Below are positions 53,155-64,000 of a stretch of DNA of 64,000 nt, one piece after another. Below the pieces are notes generated by a model. The model saw only the letters and a list, made by a program, of their open reading frames with translations, searched no databases and was not told the origin of the DNA. Source of the stretch: Zelopaecilomyces penicillatus. Lineage: Eukaryota; Ascomycota; Sordariomycetes; Hypocreales; Pseudodiploosporaceae. The position numbers and the translations under genes are program-made. The stretch spans positions 3,534,001 to 3,598,000 of the forward strand of contig VCCP01000005.1 of assembly GCA_005765155.1 (NCBI GenBank). The letters are read 5' to 3'. The stretch's first letter is position 1. Every line of letters begins with the position of its first letter.

Positions 53155-55128
53155 ATGAAGGGTGCCATCGTCTATGGCGCTCTCGCCGCCGGCGTGGCCA
53201 ACGCCTGGAGCTATCCTGACTGCGAGCCGGATAACTGTTACCGCAACCTGATCGACAAGCGCTTTAAGGACTCCGCTCCCAAGGCCTGTGTCGACTGGCT
53301 GGCCGGCCACAACACCGACGACTCGGCTATTCCCAAGGACTTTCGCAATTGCAAGAAGGTTGAGCGCTTCAGCTCCGCCTGCTCTTGCATCACCTACACG
53401 GCCACCCACACGCCTACTCCCACTGACTACCCTCCTCCGGTGACCACGGATTACCCTCCTCCCGGTACTACCGAATACCCTCCTCCGGGCACCACGGAGT
53501 ACCCCCCTCCTGGTACCACCGAATACCCTCCTCCTGGCACCACGGAGTACCCTCCTCCCGGTACTACGGAGTACCCTCCTCCTGGCACCACGGAGTACCC
53601 TCCTCCCGGTACTACGGAGTACCCTCCTCCTGGCACCACGGAGTACCCTCCTCCCGGCACTACGGAATACCCCCCTCCGGGAACAACGGAGTACCCTCCT
53701 CCTGGCACCACGGAGTACCCTCCTCCTGGCACCACGGAGTACCCTCCTCCTGGCACCACGGAGTACCCTCCTCCCGGCACTACGGAATACCCCCCTCCGG
53801 GAACAACGGAGTATCCTCCTCCCGACACCACTGAGTATCCTCCCCCAGGAACAACTGAGTATCCTCCTCCAGGAACCACTGAGTACCCTCCTCCCGGCAC
53901 CACTGAGTATCCTCCCCCAGGAACAACTGAGTACCCTCCTCCCGGCACCACTGAGTATCCTCCCCCAGGAACAACTGAGTATCCTCCTCCAGGAACCACT
54001 GAGTACCCTCCTCCCGGCACCACTGAGTATCCTCCCCCAGGAACAACTGAGTATCCTCCTCCAGGAACCACTGAGTACCCTCCTCCCGGCACCACTGAGT
54101 ATCCTCCCCCAGGAACAACTGAGTATCCTCCTCCCGGCACTACGGAATACCCTCCTCCCGGCACCACTGAGTATCCTCCCCCAGGAACAACTGAGTACCC
54201 TCCTCCCGGCACTACGGAATACCCTCCTCCCGGCACCACTGAGTATCCTCCCCCAGGAACAACTGAGTATCCTCCTCCTGGCACCACGGATTACCCCCCT
54301 CCCGACACCACCAGCTCTACTGAGCACCCTCCTACCACTACCGACTACCCTCCTCCCACCACGGATTACCCCCCTCCCACAACTACTGAGTATCCTCCTC
54401 CTGATACCACCAGCTGTGAGAGCTCTACCGAGCACCCTCCTACCTCTACGGACTATCCTCCTCCTCCCACCACGGATTACCCCCCTCCCACAACTACTGA
54501 GTATCCTCCTCCTGATACCACCAGCTGTGAGAGCTCTACCGAGCACCCTCCTACCTCTACCGATTACCCTCCTCCCCCTACCACGGATTACCCTCCTCCC
54601 TCCACCACAGACTATCCTCCCCCCGGAACCACCACAGATTACCCTCCCCCAGGAACCACGGATTATCCTCCTCCTGGCACAACCGACTACCCTCCACCAG
54701 GAACCACGGATTATCCTCCTCCTGGCACAACCGACTATCCTCCCCCAGGAACCACAGATTATCCTCCTCCCGGCACAACCGACTACACCACTCAGACCTA
54801 CACTATCAGCACTTGCTCCGGCGAGTCTCCCAGCTGCCCCGTCGGAAGTGTCACCACCACCGTCTATCCTACTGGTCCTTCTGAGGTCTCTACCTGGACC
54901 TCTCAGACTGTGCCCAATCCTCCTCCTACCGACTATCCTACTCCTCCCGCTCCTACTACCGACTACCCCGCTCCTCCTGCTTCCACTGAGTATCCTCCTC
55001 CTGGCAGCACCGCTGCTCCTACCACTGGCCTGCCTACCCCTCCTCCTGCCAACGCTGCAGGTCGCCTTGCTGGCGGTATGGAGATGGTTGTCGCCGCCGC
55101 CGTCGGTGTTGTTGCTTTCATGCTGTAA
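53155..55128 (+). CDS. GPI-anchored cell-surface protein with 37 tandem YPPPGTTE-type octapeptides
   Basis: Predicted wall or surface protein of 657 aa, one exon. The signal peptide is about residues 1-18 (MKGAIVYGALAAGVANAW). A cysteine domain (about 19-82; six Cys, ending SSACSCI) resembles the N-terminal modules of many fungal surface proteins. Residues 91-386 are 37 contiguous 24-base units, mostly EYPPPGTT, with variant DYPPPVTT, DYPPPGTT, EYPPPDTT and DYPPPDTT units. A looser Pro/Thr region (387-545) contains an almost exact 37-residue duplication and seven more DYPPPGTT-like units. The C-terminus has a small-residue region (PANAAGRLAG) and a hydrophobic tail ending VVAFML, as for GPI anchoring. 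Repeats are rich in potential O-glycosylation Thr and resemble plant extensins in Tyr/Pro content. An AATAAA lies at 55221. Function unknown; adhesion or wall structure is an inference. Confidence 0.86.
   Translation: MKGAIVYGALAAGVANAWSYPDCEPDNCYRNLIDKRFKDSAPKACVDWLAGHNTDDSAIPKDFRNCKKVERFSSACSCITYTATHTPTPTDYPPPVTTDYPPPGTTEYPPPGTTEYPPPGTTEYPPPGTTEYPPPGTTEYPPPGTTEYPPPGTTEYPPPGTTEYPPPGTTEYPPPGTTEYPPPGTTEYPPPGTTEYPPPGTTEYPPPGTTEYPPPGTTEYPPPDTTEYPPPGTTEYPPPGTTEYPPPGTTEYPPPGTTEYPPPGTTEYPPPGTTEYPPPGTTEYPPPGTTEYPPPGTTEYPPPGTTEYPPPGTTEYPPPGTTEYPPPGTTEYPPPGTTEYPPPGTTEYPPPGTTEYPPPGTTEYPPPGTTEYPPPGTTDYPPPDTTSSTEHPPTTTDYPPPTTDYPPPTTTEYPPPDTTSCESSTEHPPTSTDYPPPPTTDYPPPTTTEYPPPDTTSCESSTEHPPTSTDYPPPPTTDYPPPSTTDYPPPGTTTDYPPPGTTDYPPPGTTDYPPPGTTDYPPPGTTDYPPPGTTDYPPPGTTDYTTQTYTISTCSGESPSCPVGSVTTTVYPTGPSEVSTWTSQTVPNPPPTDYPTPPAPTTDYPAPPASTEYPPPGSTAAPTTGLPTPPPANAAGRLAGGMEMVVAAAVGVVAFML
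53425..54312 (+). repeat. Coding minisatellite, 37 x 24 bp, with higher-order units
   Basis: 888 bases in exact 24-base register encode octapeptides. Nearby units are most alike in synonymous sites. In the first half (about 53490-53760) a 48-base double unit alternates GGCACCACGGAG and GGTACTACGGAG types. In the second half (about 53855-54110) a 72-base triple unit recurs with codons CCCGGCACCACT, CCAGGAACAACT and CCAGGAACCACT. This pattern implies recent segmental duplication or unequal exchange. Confidence 0.9.
54358..54579 (+). repeat. Direct duplication of a 111-bp coding block
   Basis: 54358-54468 and 54469-54579 are adjacent, almost identical 111-base copies. Each encodes 37 residues that include TTSCESSTEHPP, so each carries one Cys. 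The copies differ at only a few sites near the 3' end. Confidence 0.85.
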
Positions 55129-58100
55129 ATCAGTCAAGTATCGCAATGATATTAGGTCTGGTTTACCTCTGAACAGTGTTTGCTTAACTGGAAGGTCTTT
55201 TTGCTTTTTGTCTGGTTGTAAATAAAGTATGATTTGGGTCAAGGTTAGAGTGGTGGAAAATGATTGGGATTGCCATCTAGGCAGATTATTTGGACACCAG
55301 GGTTACATGATTTGACGAGTTTTAATCTTAGTATTTATTAGTCTTAACGAACACAATACAATCCTTTAGCATATATATTGCTCAAAACTTGTTGTCTCTC
55401 CGTTACCATTTTGTTGATCATGCGAATAAAACTGTGTGATAGGATGGCTTCCATCTGTGGTTCAGTATACCTCGTTGTACAGCATGTGCACCTGGATGGG
55501 CACAATCTATTCGTTCTAACCGTTGGTTTGAGACCCTGGCAGCAGTCGTGAAAGCATGAAGCTGCTCTACAGGCACATATGGTTGGGGCCGTTGATTTTG
55601 CACTTGCATGTGCGCACATAAATAACACTACGAGCCTGATTGTTGACTGTCTAATCATCACCGGGGAATTTCTCCACTCAACTTTCAAGGATGTCCTTTG
55701 ATGTGTTCCAAAATGTCTTGGACGCGCCGCATCGGCCGCAAGATCACGCTAGTTTCAGATCATCCGACAACGACAAGGGTAATTTAGTTTCTTGAATGGT
55801 TTTACGCGGCGGCTGGGTGAACTGAACAAAGAACATAGGTTGGTGAACAGGGGAGACAAAGGTTTTCAGAGTCAAGGATTGCCGACACTTTCACACTTGG
55901 ATCATTGGACATCTTGAGTCGAGTTGTTATTTGAGTGCGGCGTTTGTTTGGATAAAACCGACAAAGTGCGAGAGGAATACGAACTTTGCCCAGGAACAAT
56001 GCCTAAACAAGCGTGGGAAGTGTGCATGCATATGTACGAGCGATTAACTAAAAGGCCGTTTGTTTCCGTAGAGTAAGCTTGGCAAAGGCCAATCTATCGA
56101 TGTCAATCAAATGGATCCAGGCACGGAGCACTCAATTGCTGTGTGGCTAGCACTGGTGGAAAGGGAAGAGGGAGGATGGATGGATGGAAAAGGGGGGGCG
56201 TGTGGATGACTTAAGCAGGGAATACGTACCAGCCTCTTGGGGAGTTGACAACCACCTTTTTCAGCCCCTGGCGATACCTGAGAGGCAAAGTCGAAACTTG
56301 AAAGGCGAGGTGGACTTTTTTTGCTTTTTGACATGTCTGCGTGTTCAGCATCTGCACATCGTAAGTGTTCAGTCACTGATGCAGCCGCCTCCCGACCCCC
56401 TTGGAAGGGCACGAGCAGTCGGCGTCTCTTCTTTCTTCTTCCATATTTCCCATCCATACATGTTATTACTGTACGTATGTATTGGTCTCGACGTGATGAA
56501 CCCCTGGTGGCTGAACGCCACTGAGCAGACCAAGCTTGACTAGACCTGTGCAGATACATAGTATGAACAGAAGCGTTGCACCAGTCTGGACGCCTTCTTC
56601 TTCAGTGGTGATTGTCTTCCTCCCCTGACCCTGCTTCCCCGTGAGTGCAGACTGGCTTCTCCGAACCTCAATCTCGCTGGTGCAGATGGCCACAAGGATG
56701 TTGTGCGCTATGTGTGCAATAGTCCGTGCCTGGCGATCTCGTCTCGGTGGCGCAAAAGACATTGACCACATGCACACCACCCTGGGCTTTTTCAATAGCA
56801 GGTCGCTTAGTATTAGGATTGAGTCTAGTCACTTGCTGTCAATGTGCTTTCGGTGTTCCCGGCATTCCGCAACAACCAAGCCCAAGTGTTCGTACGTCAG
56901 GAATTGCTAGATGTATGGAATATGTGGCTTTGCTGTGTAAATATGGATAGCCGGTTGATATGGATGGATGCCCACGCGTCGATATGACCTGTTGATTGAA
57001 CGCGACGCGGAGCCAATTCTCCATTGATGTGATGAATTATTGTTTTTATTGGATCCCCAACATTATCTGCCATGTAAGTGTGTGGGTGCTAACCACGTTA
57101 AAGTCTCCATGCGAATTTCTTTCATATCCCCGAGGCTATCTTGTCTGTGCACCATTACTGGCTTTTGATATGTGCCAGGTCTAATAGGCAGGCTTTGTGT
57201 CAGTGCGTCCCGCCGCTTCGTTTCCATTGAAGCCGGGTACTCGTCATAACAACGGTAGGAACCAAGAATCTGGTTGGAAAGGCAGCCACTCACAAGGCAT
57301 TGTGGCCAACTTTTTTCCATGACGAAGGGACAAGCAGAGAAGCGGACAAGGGCGAAATTATTTGGAGATAATGGTAGCGCGTGATGCAAAGGCTGAAGTA
57401 GTGACAATCAGCTGTAGCTTTTATTAGCTCCATGATGTCGTATTTGCCAACATGCTACCTCATCCAGGTTTCCAAGATCCAAGAGGGAGAGCTGAGGAGC
57501 CACAGCCGCTGCCGTCCCCTCCCGCTGCCAAATGGAAGGGGTTTCGTCCCTGGGCGGTGCACACGTGTTGGTGTGGTGTCAGTGTCAGTGTGTGTAGCAA
57601 TCCAATGCATAATGCATGTGGCTCTGAAGAAGGCCAGGGATTTTGGGGGAGGGGAGGGGAGAGGATGAGGGGATGAGGAAGAGAATTAACCAGGCAAGAG
57701 GAGTTAGCTGTGAACGGGGAGCTGGAGGGTCTGGATCCGTGTGGCTTGGGCGGCCAGCTTCATGGGCCTGCCGTGGACCCCACGACCAACCAAGCACCAT
57801 TGGGCTCAGCCTCAAGAGCGTGGATGGTGGGTGAGTTTGAGTAGGCAGAGGAGCTAATTAAAGCCAGCGTGCATCATCAGTCATCTGCCGCAATTACCTA
57901 CAAGCACCAGATGGATATCTTGGTTCTTGTGAAGTTGTACAAGCATAGGTAGACCGTAGGACAGACTCGGGTCGGTATCGCGTAGCACTCACGGAAGTGT
58001 CGCCAACGCCCATTGTCAACCACGCGTCGAGTGTCTTGGAAGGACGTTTTATTCCCGAAGCCAACTGATTTTTCTGCTGGTCTTGAATCGTGTTGCTGTT

Positions 58101-59025
58101 TGTGTGACCCTCTCTCTTGGTGTCAATTATATCATCGGTACCTACTAGTAGATAGGTTATTGCACTTCCCATCTTTTACCAACGTTCGCTCAGCTCCGAG
58201 TTGCAGGATGGGCTGGCCGTTGAGCAAGACGGGAAACAATGGGATGACCCCGTCCAGCCCTGCCCATCGAGATCTGAGCCAGAGCTGGATATCATGGCAA
58301 GGCCGTCCATGTTCTTGAATTATCCCCAATGGCACCAACGCTAATGATACTCCGTACCTGGAAGTGTAAATGGAAGGCATTGGATGACGGCATCAGCGGT
58401 GCCCCTCACTGTCCTCCACTGGCTGAGCCTCTGAACCGGCGGCTAGCCACACCGCATAACAGACCTCCCCCACTGTAGTCCCTCCAAATCCCCCCTCCTC
58501 CCACATAATAGCCCGTGAGGCTGGGGGGCGCAGCAGCATCCATAGGCAGACTCACAGGCTGGCGCAGAGGCCACCAACCATCTGCCTCCAACCCAACGCC
58601 AAATCCGTCACGCAACAGCTTTGGTACACTTTGGCTGCTCATGCGATCCAGATGCACAATGTCCATCGTATCGGACTATACACCGATAGCGCCCGCTGTG
58701 GGGGGGAGTAGCTGCCGATGTCATACATGCATTTCGAGGTGTTGGCCAGTCTCGTTAAATAGCTGGGGCTGCCCACATCGCAACCAACAGGGAGGAAGAG
58801 AGAGAAAAGAACATAGAAGCATATTCGAAAGGTAATGCTTCAACGGAGAATGCCACTTGGCTGCTTGACTCAGGGCTATTGTCCCTGTTGTTGGCTTGCC
58901 TGCAACCCCAAATATCCGCCTCGCACCTAACGACGCCTGTCAACCAGAGACCAGGTAGACTACAATTACAACAACCATCACAACTACAATCAATTCTCGA
59001 CATCAAAGTCGGGCCATCATTAGCC
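55129..59025. other. 3.9 kb gene-free region
   Basis: The left part is the 3' flank of the repeat-protein gene. The remainder is presumably the regulatory region of the ankyrin gene. It holds a purine-rich tract near 57640-57690 and random frames up to 150 codons on both strands without family resemblance. No RNA gene or transposon was seen. Confidence 0.5.
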
Positions 59026-61285
59026 ATGGCAACTCGGCCTACCCCACCGACGCTCATCATCCCAACTACGTCTGCATCACCATCCGCCCATAGCTCCAAC
59101 ACGCAGACTGGGCGCCCGCCGCTATGGACGGCGTCAACCCAGCGGAAGATGGCTAGGCTCTACCTGTACACAACACTGCCACTCGAGAAGATACTCGACG
59201 TTGTCAACGCTTATTCCCATAACAAGACACCTGGGTAAGCACGGTCATTCCTGTCCTGTATTATCTTGTTGCGACTTCTGGTGGCTAATACTCTCCCATA
59301 GGCTCGAATCTGCCAACAAGAAGCTCAATGGCCTGTTTGACAAGGAGCCCAGATGGCTTCACCCGAGATCCTTGACCGACATGGGCCGGCGAGTTGACCA
59401 GCTATCGAATTCCCCCACGCGCCTCCACTCGCCCGCGGACTCGGCTTTTGACAGTGCCTATCCTTATAACTCAAATCAACATTTTCAGGATGGCTCCATG
59501 GGCATTAAAATGGAGCCGAGGGCCAGCCCAATGACTCTTGATGTCCCTTCGTTTGCTGGCCATTCTTCATTCGCCCCTAATGAGCCATTGCAAGAATGGA
59601 ACCCAGGCCATCCTCTTCACAATCATCTTGGAACAAACGTCATGTACCCCGAGTTTGATGTAGCCGACCGACCATTTGCTCCCTTTCTCCACCGGACCAC
59701 CTTTATGTCTTGTTCAACTAGCAACTCTACCGGTACCGTGCAAGAAATCTTGGAAGAATACTCGGAGCCTTATGTCAAGGTAGTCAAGAGACTGGTGAAA
59801 CGATTTACGGCACCTCTTGGAGCACGACTTAGCATGTCGCCGATTGCAGAAGGCCCGGGGATGACACAGGAAAGCTGGGTTGACGACAACGATGCTCCTC
59901 CACCGTATAGAGATGGGCCATATCCACTCCCAGGCGACTTTTTAACCATGGACATTAGGCTTTGCCAACAGCAGAACTGCTTCATGGACGACCCTTCCCA
60001 TTCCAGGAGGCGATGCATGTGCGCCGCGAAACAGGAGGTTCCTGAGTCTCCGTGGGTCACAGTCGGGGGTCTTACTCCGTATGGGGACCATATTTGCAGA
60101 AACGGTGTTACTACTTCCAAAGATGTTGCTGTCCTTGACTTCTTCCACAACACTGTGCTACACTTACTTGCTGCTCGTGCGACGCCTGCGCTACTGTTTC
60201 GTGCTGTTCGACTGGATGTGAGCCAATCCATTCTGAACTCCATCAACAGCGCTGGTCAGACATTTCTCCATATTCTTGGCCCATCGTGGATGAATAATCC
60301 TCGATACATCGTTGAACTTCTCGACTTCTTAGTCACCAAGGAGTTTAACATAGACAGCTGCGACCACTATGGACGCACTTTTTTCCACATCTTAGCCATG
60401 GGCGGATTGACGCCCTCCTACATGGACAGGATGGTGCAGCGATATGGTGGCAATCTGCGCCCCAAAAGGGATGCTTTTAATTTTACAGTGCCTACCAATT
60501 TCGAAGTTCCTACAACCAACGCAATGGAAACTCAACACATTAGCCAGCCGATGGACCTAGACGTCGTTGAGCCTGAAATGGTTCCTAACGTGCACTTGGA
60601 GCCTAACCACCATGCTGTTTGGAAACAGAGTCGACTTTTAGAGAAAGTTGGGCTGTCCATGATCAACCCGGGATTGGAAGATGATACTGATGGGAGGAAC
60701 GGTCTTCACTCTCTGGCAATGGCCACACTGGGGTTTAGGAGCGTTATGGAAAAATGCAATTTGCCAGTCGAAAAGCAAACGAACAAGCAAAAAAACAGCC
60801 AAGACCCATTGAATGGCTCCAAGCAAAGGTTGAACTTGCGATTTGAATTGGTCACCAATTTGCTCGATGCTGGGGTTGACCCCAACCACCGCGATCGCTA
60901 TGGGAACACCCCTTTGATGGCATTTGCAGCCGAACTACCAGAGAACGACGACTACAAAACCGGGCCGAGGATATTGAGTCTCCTCATCGACAGAGGGGCT
61001 AATATCCATGCTCGCAACAGAGCCGGCGAAACTGCGTTGCACATTGCTGTGCGGTGCGGTCGGAAACATGCCATGAAGGCTCTGGCGCAACACGGGGCTA
61101 ATATACATGCGAGAGATGGGGCAGGTAGGAGTCTTTTGGAGGTGGCAGATGCGAAGATGATGGCCTCGCGAGGAGAACAGCCAAAAGACTATGCCCACCA
61201 CGAAGCGTGCAGGGCCTGGTTGAGTGGCCAAGCGCATGCGGTGCAGACGCCGACAGTGTTGCAAGAATGGGGGATTGCCTTGTGA
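59026..61285 (+). CDS. Ankyrin-repeat protein with Clr5-like N-terminus
   Basis: Predicted intracellular regulator of 730 aa. Exons 59026-59234 and 59302-61285 (intron GTAAGC to TAG, phase 2). Residues about 40-95 (KMARLYLYTTLPLEKILDVV spliced to SANKKLNGLFDKEPRWLHPRS) resemble the Clr5-like N-terminal domain seen in many ascomycete ankyrin proteins. A Ser/Pro-rich linker follows, then a central region containing a cysteine group (about 270-290: CQQQNCF, RRCMCAAK). Degenerate ankyrin units near 330-420 (NTVLHLLAAR, GQTFLHILGP, GRTFFHILAM) are followed by clear repeats at about 580-685 (YGNTPLMAFA, GETALHIAVRCGR and two GANIHAR turns). The frame is open upstream, but the ATG at 59026 has context GCCATGG and is preferred. 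A 3.9 kb upstream region suggests complex regulation. Confidence 0.8.
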
Positions 61286-61618
61286 TGGTAGATGTAACAA
61301 TTGTTTATTTTCTACTCTTTGTCAAGGGGATAGGCGTTGAGCTATTTGATTTTTTTTTATATTTATACAAGTCGAGTTGGCCTTTTTTCTTCTTCTCGTG
61401 CGATGTTTATTTTGGGATAGGGGTTTCATGTTATAGACAATGGCTACATGGCCAAATACATTTAAGGCGTTGATTTAAAGAGGACTGGTTTGTCATGGAG
61501 ATATTCAATAGCGATGGAGTTGATTAGACTAGGTTTTTGATTGAATAAAATTAAGAATATCTGTACTATTAATCATTAAACTAAATCTGATGATTTGTTA
61601 CAGCTCAACAATCCAGAC
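61286..61618. other. Intergenic between convergent genes
   Basis: 333 bases of T-rich 3' flanks of the ankyrin gene (plus) and the short-chain dehydrogenase gene (minus). Nothing else was seen. Confidence 0.5.
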
Positions 61619-62916
61619 CTAGTATGAAAACTCTTGCCCCACAATCTTTTCACTCAACTTCCGCAGATGATCTGCATCAACGGGGTTCGTCGCCCACGGC
61701 ATGATGGTGTCAACATAGGGGTCTGCAACACGAGACTCGAGTAGAAAAGCTCCATTGTGGGCTAGATTAAAGCATGGATTAGTTCAAGTACTCTAGCTTG
61801 ATGAAATATGTTGTAAAAGGGATAAACATCTCGAGGGTATAGGATAGGAGTATTCAAGATGGAAACACTATACTTTACGTACCTTTGAGACTGGGGTCGA
61901 ACGAGGCACGGACGTGAGTGGCAATTCCTTGGTCAAGGGTGATGGGGTTATATGGTAGCCAACCCTCGCGAAGCCCCAAGGCCTTCATTTTGTTCGCTGA
62001 AAGAAGTAGAACGTTTTCCACCCTGTTAGTAAAGCTTGACTGTTTTTCCATATGACAAGAGATGGGGGGATGGAGGCAAACGGAAGAGAGACCACGTACT
62101 AATTGCAACGTACTCGCTGGCGACGTCAAGATGACTGTTTAGATTAGAGGGGACGAAGCCAGGATGGACGCTGTATGCTTGCAGGCCGCGTTTGGCGAGT
62201 TTCTCTGCGAGGGAGACGGAGAAGAGGATATTGGCGGATTTGGACTGAGCGTAGGCGATCCATTTGTCATAGGTAGCGCCGTTCTAATTTTGTGAAAAAA
62301 AAAGGGTTAGACGACGATATTCAAAAGTTACATGACAAGGAAACTGGGATATGGAGAGGGGGAAAGCACTTACATCAAAGTTGAGATCGTTCCATCGAAT
62401 ATGACCGCTAATCGCATGTCCCAAACTCGTAACATTCACAACCCTCGGCTCTGGCGTAGCTAGCACTTTATCCATGATAAGATTTGTAAACAAAAAATGC
62501 CCCAAATGGTTCGCCGCAAACTGAATCTCATACCCATCCGGCGACAGCTCATACGGGGTCGCCATAATCCCCGCATTATTCACCAACACATCAATCACCG
62601 GCACATCCTCCCATCCCATGACCTCTTCTGCGGCCGCACGCGCTGTAGCAAACGAGCCGAGATCGAGGACTAGCACGCGCGTGCGGACGTTTGGGTAGGT
62701 CTTTGTGATGGAGTCGGCGGTGGCTTGGGCTTTGGAGGCATCGCGGCCGGTGAGGATGAGGAGGCCAGGGTTGGAGGCGGCGATGGAGTGGGCGAAGAGG
62801 GCGCCGAGGCTGTTGGGGGATGTGCCGGTGATGAGGATGGTTTTGTTGTAGATGTGGGGGGCGAGGGTGGTGGTGAGTTCGGTGGCGGTGGTGTTGACGT
62901 CGTAAGAGGGAGACAT
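61619..62916 (-). CDS. Short-chain dehydrogenase/reductase (retinol-dehydrogenase/WWOX-like)
   Basis: NAD(P)-dependent oxidoreductase of 327 aa. Exons 62374-62916, 62100-62283, 61883-61996 and 61619-61761; all introns are GT-AG and in frame. The Rossmann motif is atypical but present (TGTSPNSLG, 30-38). NNAG is at 113-116, the catalytic Ser at 164 (NVTSLGH), and Tyr192/Lys196 in YAQSK. HPGFVPSNLNSHL and a C-terminal HNGAFLLESRVADPY match the large SDR subgroup related to retinol dehydrogenases and WW-domain oxidoreductases. Exon 3 must start at the second of two acceptors, because the first leads to a stop. There is no membrane segment or signal peptide, so the enzyme is likely soluble. The substrate is unknown. 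Confidence 0.9.
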
Positions 62917-64000
62917 TTTGGGTAGTTGTAGGTTGGTTTTGCTGATGTGGTTTGGTGCTGGTGTTGTCCGTGTAAGTGGAGGATGGTTGGCTGTGTGAGT
63001 GTATGTTGATGAATTCTCTATGGCAATTGTTTGCGACAGTCGCCATCTTATATAGTAATTCCAAGTGGACCTTTCCCGGTATCATTGCGCTCCCCCCAGC
63101 AAAATCCGCGTTATTGTATTTGATATTCTGGCAATGCACATGCCAAAATGGCGTCTTAAAACCGATAAAACCGTATGTAAGCTGACATGGTGGGAATAAC
63201 ACCATCGCAACTATAACCACCACTGCCGCCGCCACCAAACTTCAGCTCCGCAAAAATATGTCATTTTCTTCGAACATGTTCAGTAGTAATTGCCAGAAAA
63301 GCCGTGTGGACTTGAAGATATATATATATATATATATTTGTTGTAGTTGAATTAAGAATAGGCACGAGATGTATGTTTTTCAACAACCCCACCGAATTAA
63401 CCAAGTAACTCTTAAAGATCTGCTGACACCAATAGTGCCACTGCCGGTAAGCAGAATATCCCGTCTCATAGCAACTTCATAGGGCTGATTGGCTCGTGAA
63501 ACATCAAGCATAACATTTATGGGGGTGACGAGGAGGCTGACCACGTAAGACGTGGTTTACGCCACGAGGCAAGATTGCCACGAATTGGCGCCTTTGCGAC
63601 CGAAAGCCCGGGATTTAGGGACTCTATTGATTCCAAATCGTCAAAAACTACAATGCTTAGCTGATGATTCTGATTAGCTTAAGCTATCAAAATGCAAATT
63701 CGACAAATCGGTGGTTAGAAAGAAAAGAAAGGACGTACATATATACATACATAAATACATACAATACATGCGGGGTGGATAATGGGGTTCATCCAATGTC
63801 GACAAATTAAGGTAAGCCTAAGTGGGTAGATAAAATAAGCTTGAACCGGCTGGAGACGGATCTGCGCCGAACTTTGGGCTGGCGGGTACCGACCCACCTA
63901 GCGTGTTTTCTTTGGCGATTTCCGGACTTGGGGTATTAATACTGACCAACCGAGTAAACTATTAATCGCCGTTGGTAAAATAGAGAAAGTTGAAGTGATT
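62917..64000. other. Right-end region without a gene
   Basis: The left part is the promoter of the short-chain dehydrogenase gene. There is a (TA)n microsatellite at about 63318-63338 and a TACATA-type low-complexity run at about 63735-63770. No gene is supported; a gene could begin beyond the window. Confidence 0.5.
63318..63338. repeat. (TA)10 microsatellite
   Basis: An uninterrupted TA array of about 20 bases. Confidence 0.8.

Noticed and set aside
53451..54287. 278-codon antisense frame of VPGGGYSV repeats
   Set aside because: It is a pure reflection of the 24-base repeat on the other strand.
53425..54312. CRISPR array
   Set aside because: The repeats are contiguous and in coding register with no spacers, and the genome is eukaryotic.

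Overview
The window is genomic DNA of a filamentous ascomycete, most likely a Sordariomycete and plausibly Hypocreales; the genus cannot be fixed from sequence alone. The evidence is eukaryotic gene structure (short GT-AG introns of about 50-190 bases, with branch sites such as GCTAAC), two nuclear tRNA genes with Pol III T-runs, and typical Pezizomycotina families: a Zn2Cys6 regulator, a tetraspanin, a DUF7918 protein, an FHS-type MFS transporter, a GPI-anchored repeat protein and a small secreted cysteine-rich protein. Exon structures were reconstructed by hand from frame continuity, splice signals and family conservation.

Layout. 0-8.5 kb: a six-exon V-ATPase proteolipid c' gene (minus), a 2.2 kb unresolved stretch, a Zn2Cys6 transcription factor, an initiator tRNA-Met and a tetraspanin whose stop codon lies in an imperfect hairpin. 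8.8-20.8 kb is a dense housekeeping block: DBP6-type helicase (minus), divergent from the GPI-anchor glycosyltransferase PIG-A/Gpi3 (plus, with an overlapping uORF), then a BRD8/Bdc1-like bromodomain protein (minus) and a WDR62/MABP1-like WD40 protein (minus). 23-28.4 kb: an Rgp1-like trafficking protein (minus), a five-exon DUF7918 protein (plus) and tRNA-Ser(CGA) (minus). 31.5-42.2 kb: aldehyde dehydrogenase, fucose-permease-like MFS transporter, SDA1 (minus) and the mitochondrial phosphate carrier (minus). 43.4-47.5 kb: a 12-cysteine secreted protein (minus) and an NADP-ADH6-type alcohol dehydrogenase. 47.5-64 kb is gene-poor: a 5.6 kb upstream region, a cell-wall-type protein with 37 tandem octapeptides, 3.9 kb without a gene, an ankyrin protein, and a four-exon short-chain dehydrogenase.

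How the genes relate. There is no biosynthetic gene cluster, transposon, CRISPR array or prophage. Most genes are independent housekeeping loci: ribosome assembly (DBP6, SDA1), GPI anchoring (Gpi3), Golgi recycling (Rgp1), organelle energetics (V-ATPase c', phosphate carrier) and chromatin (bromodomain protein). The lineage-variable part is surface or secreted: the tetraspanin, the 12-Cys protein and the repeat protein, whose C-terminus looks like a substrate of the GPI pathway begun by Gpi3. The long upstream regions of the repeat protein and the ankyrin protein suggest complex developmental control.
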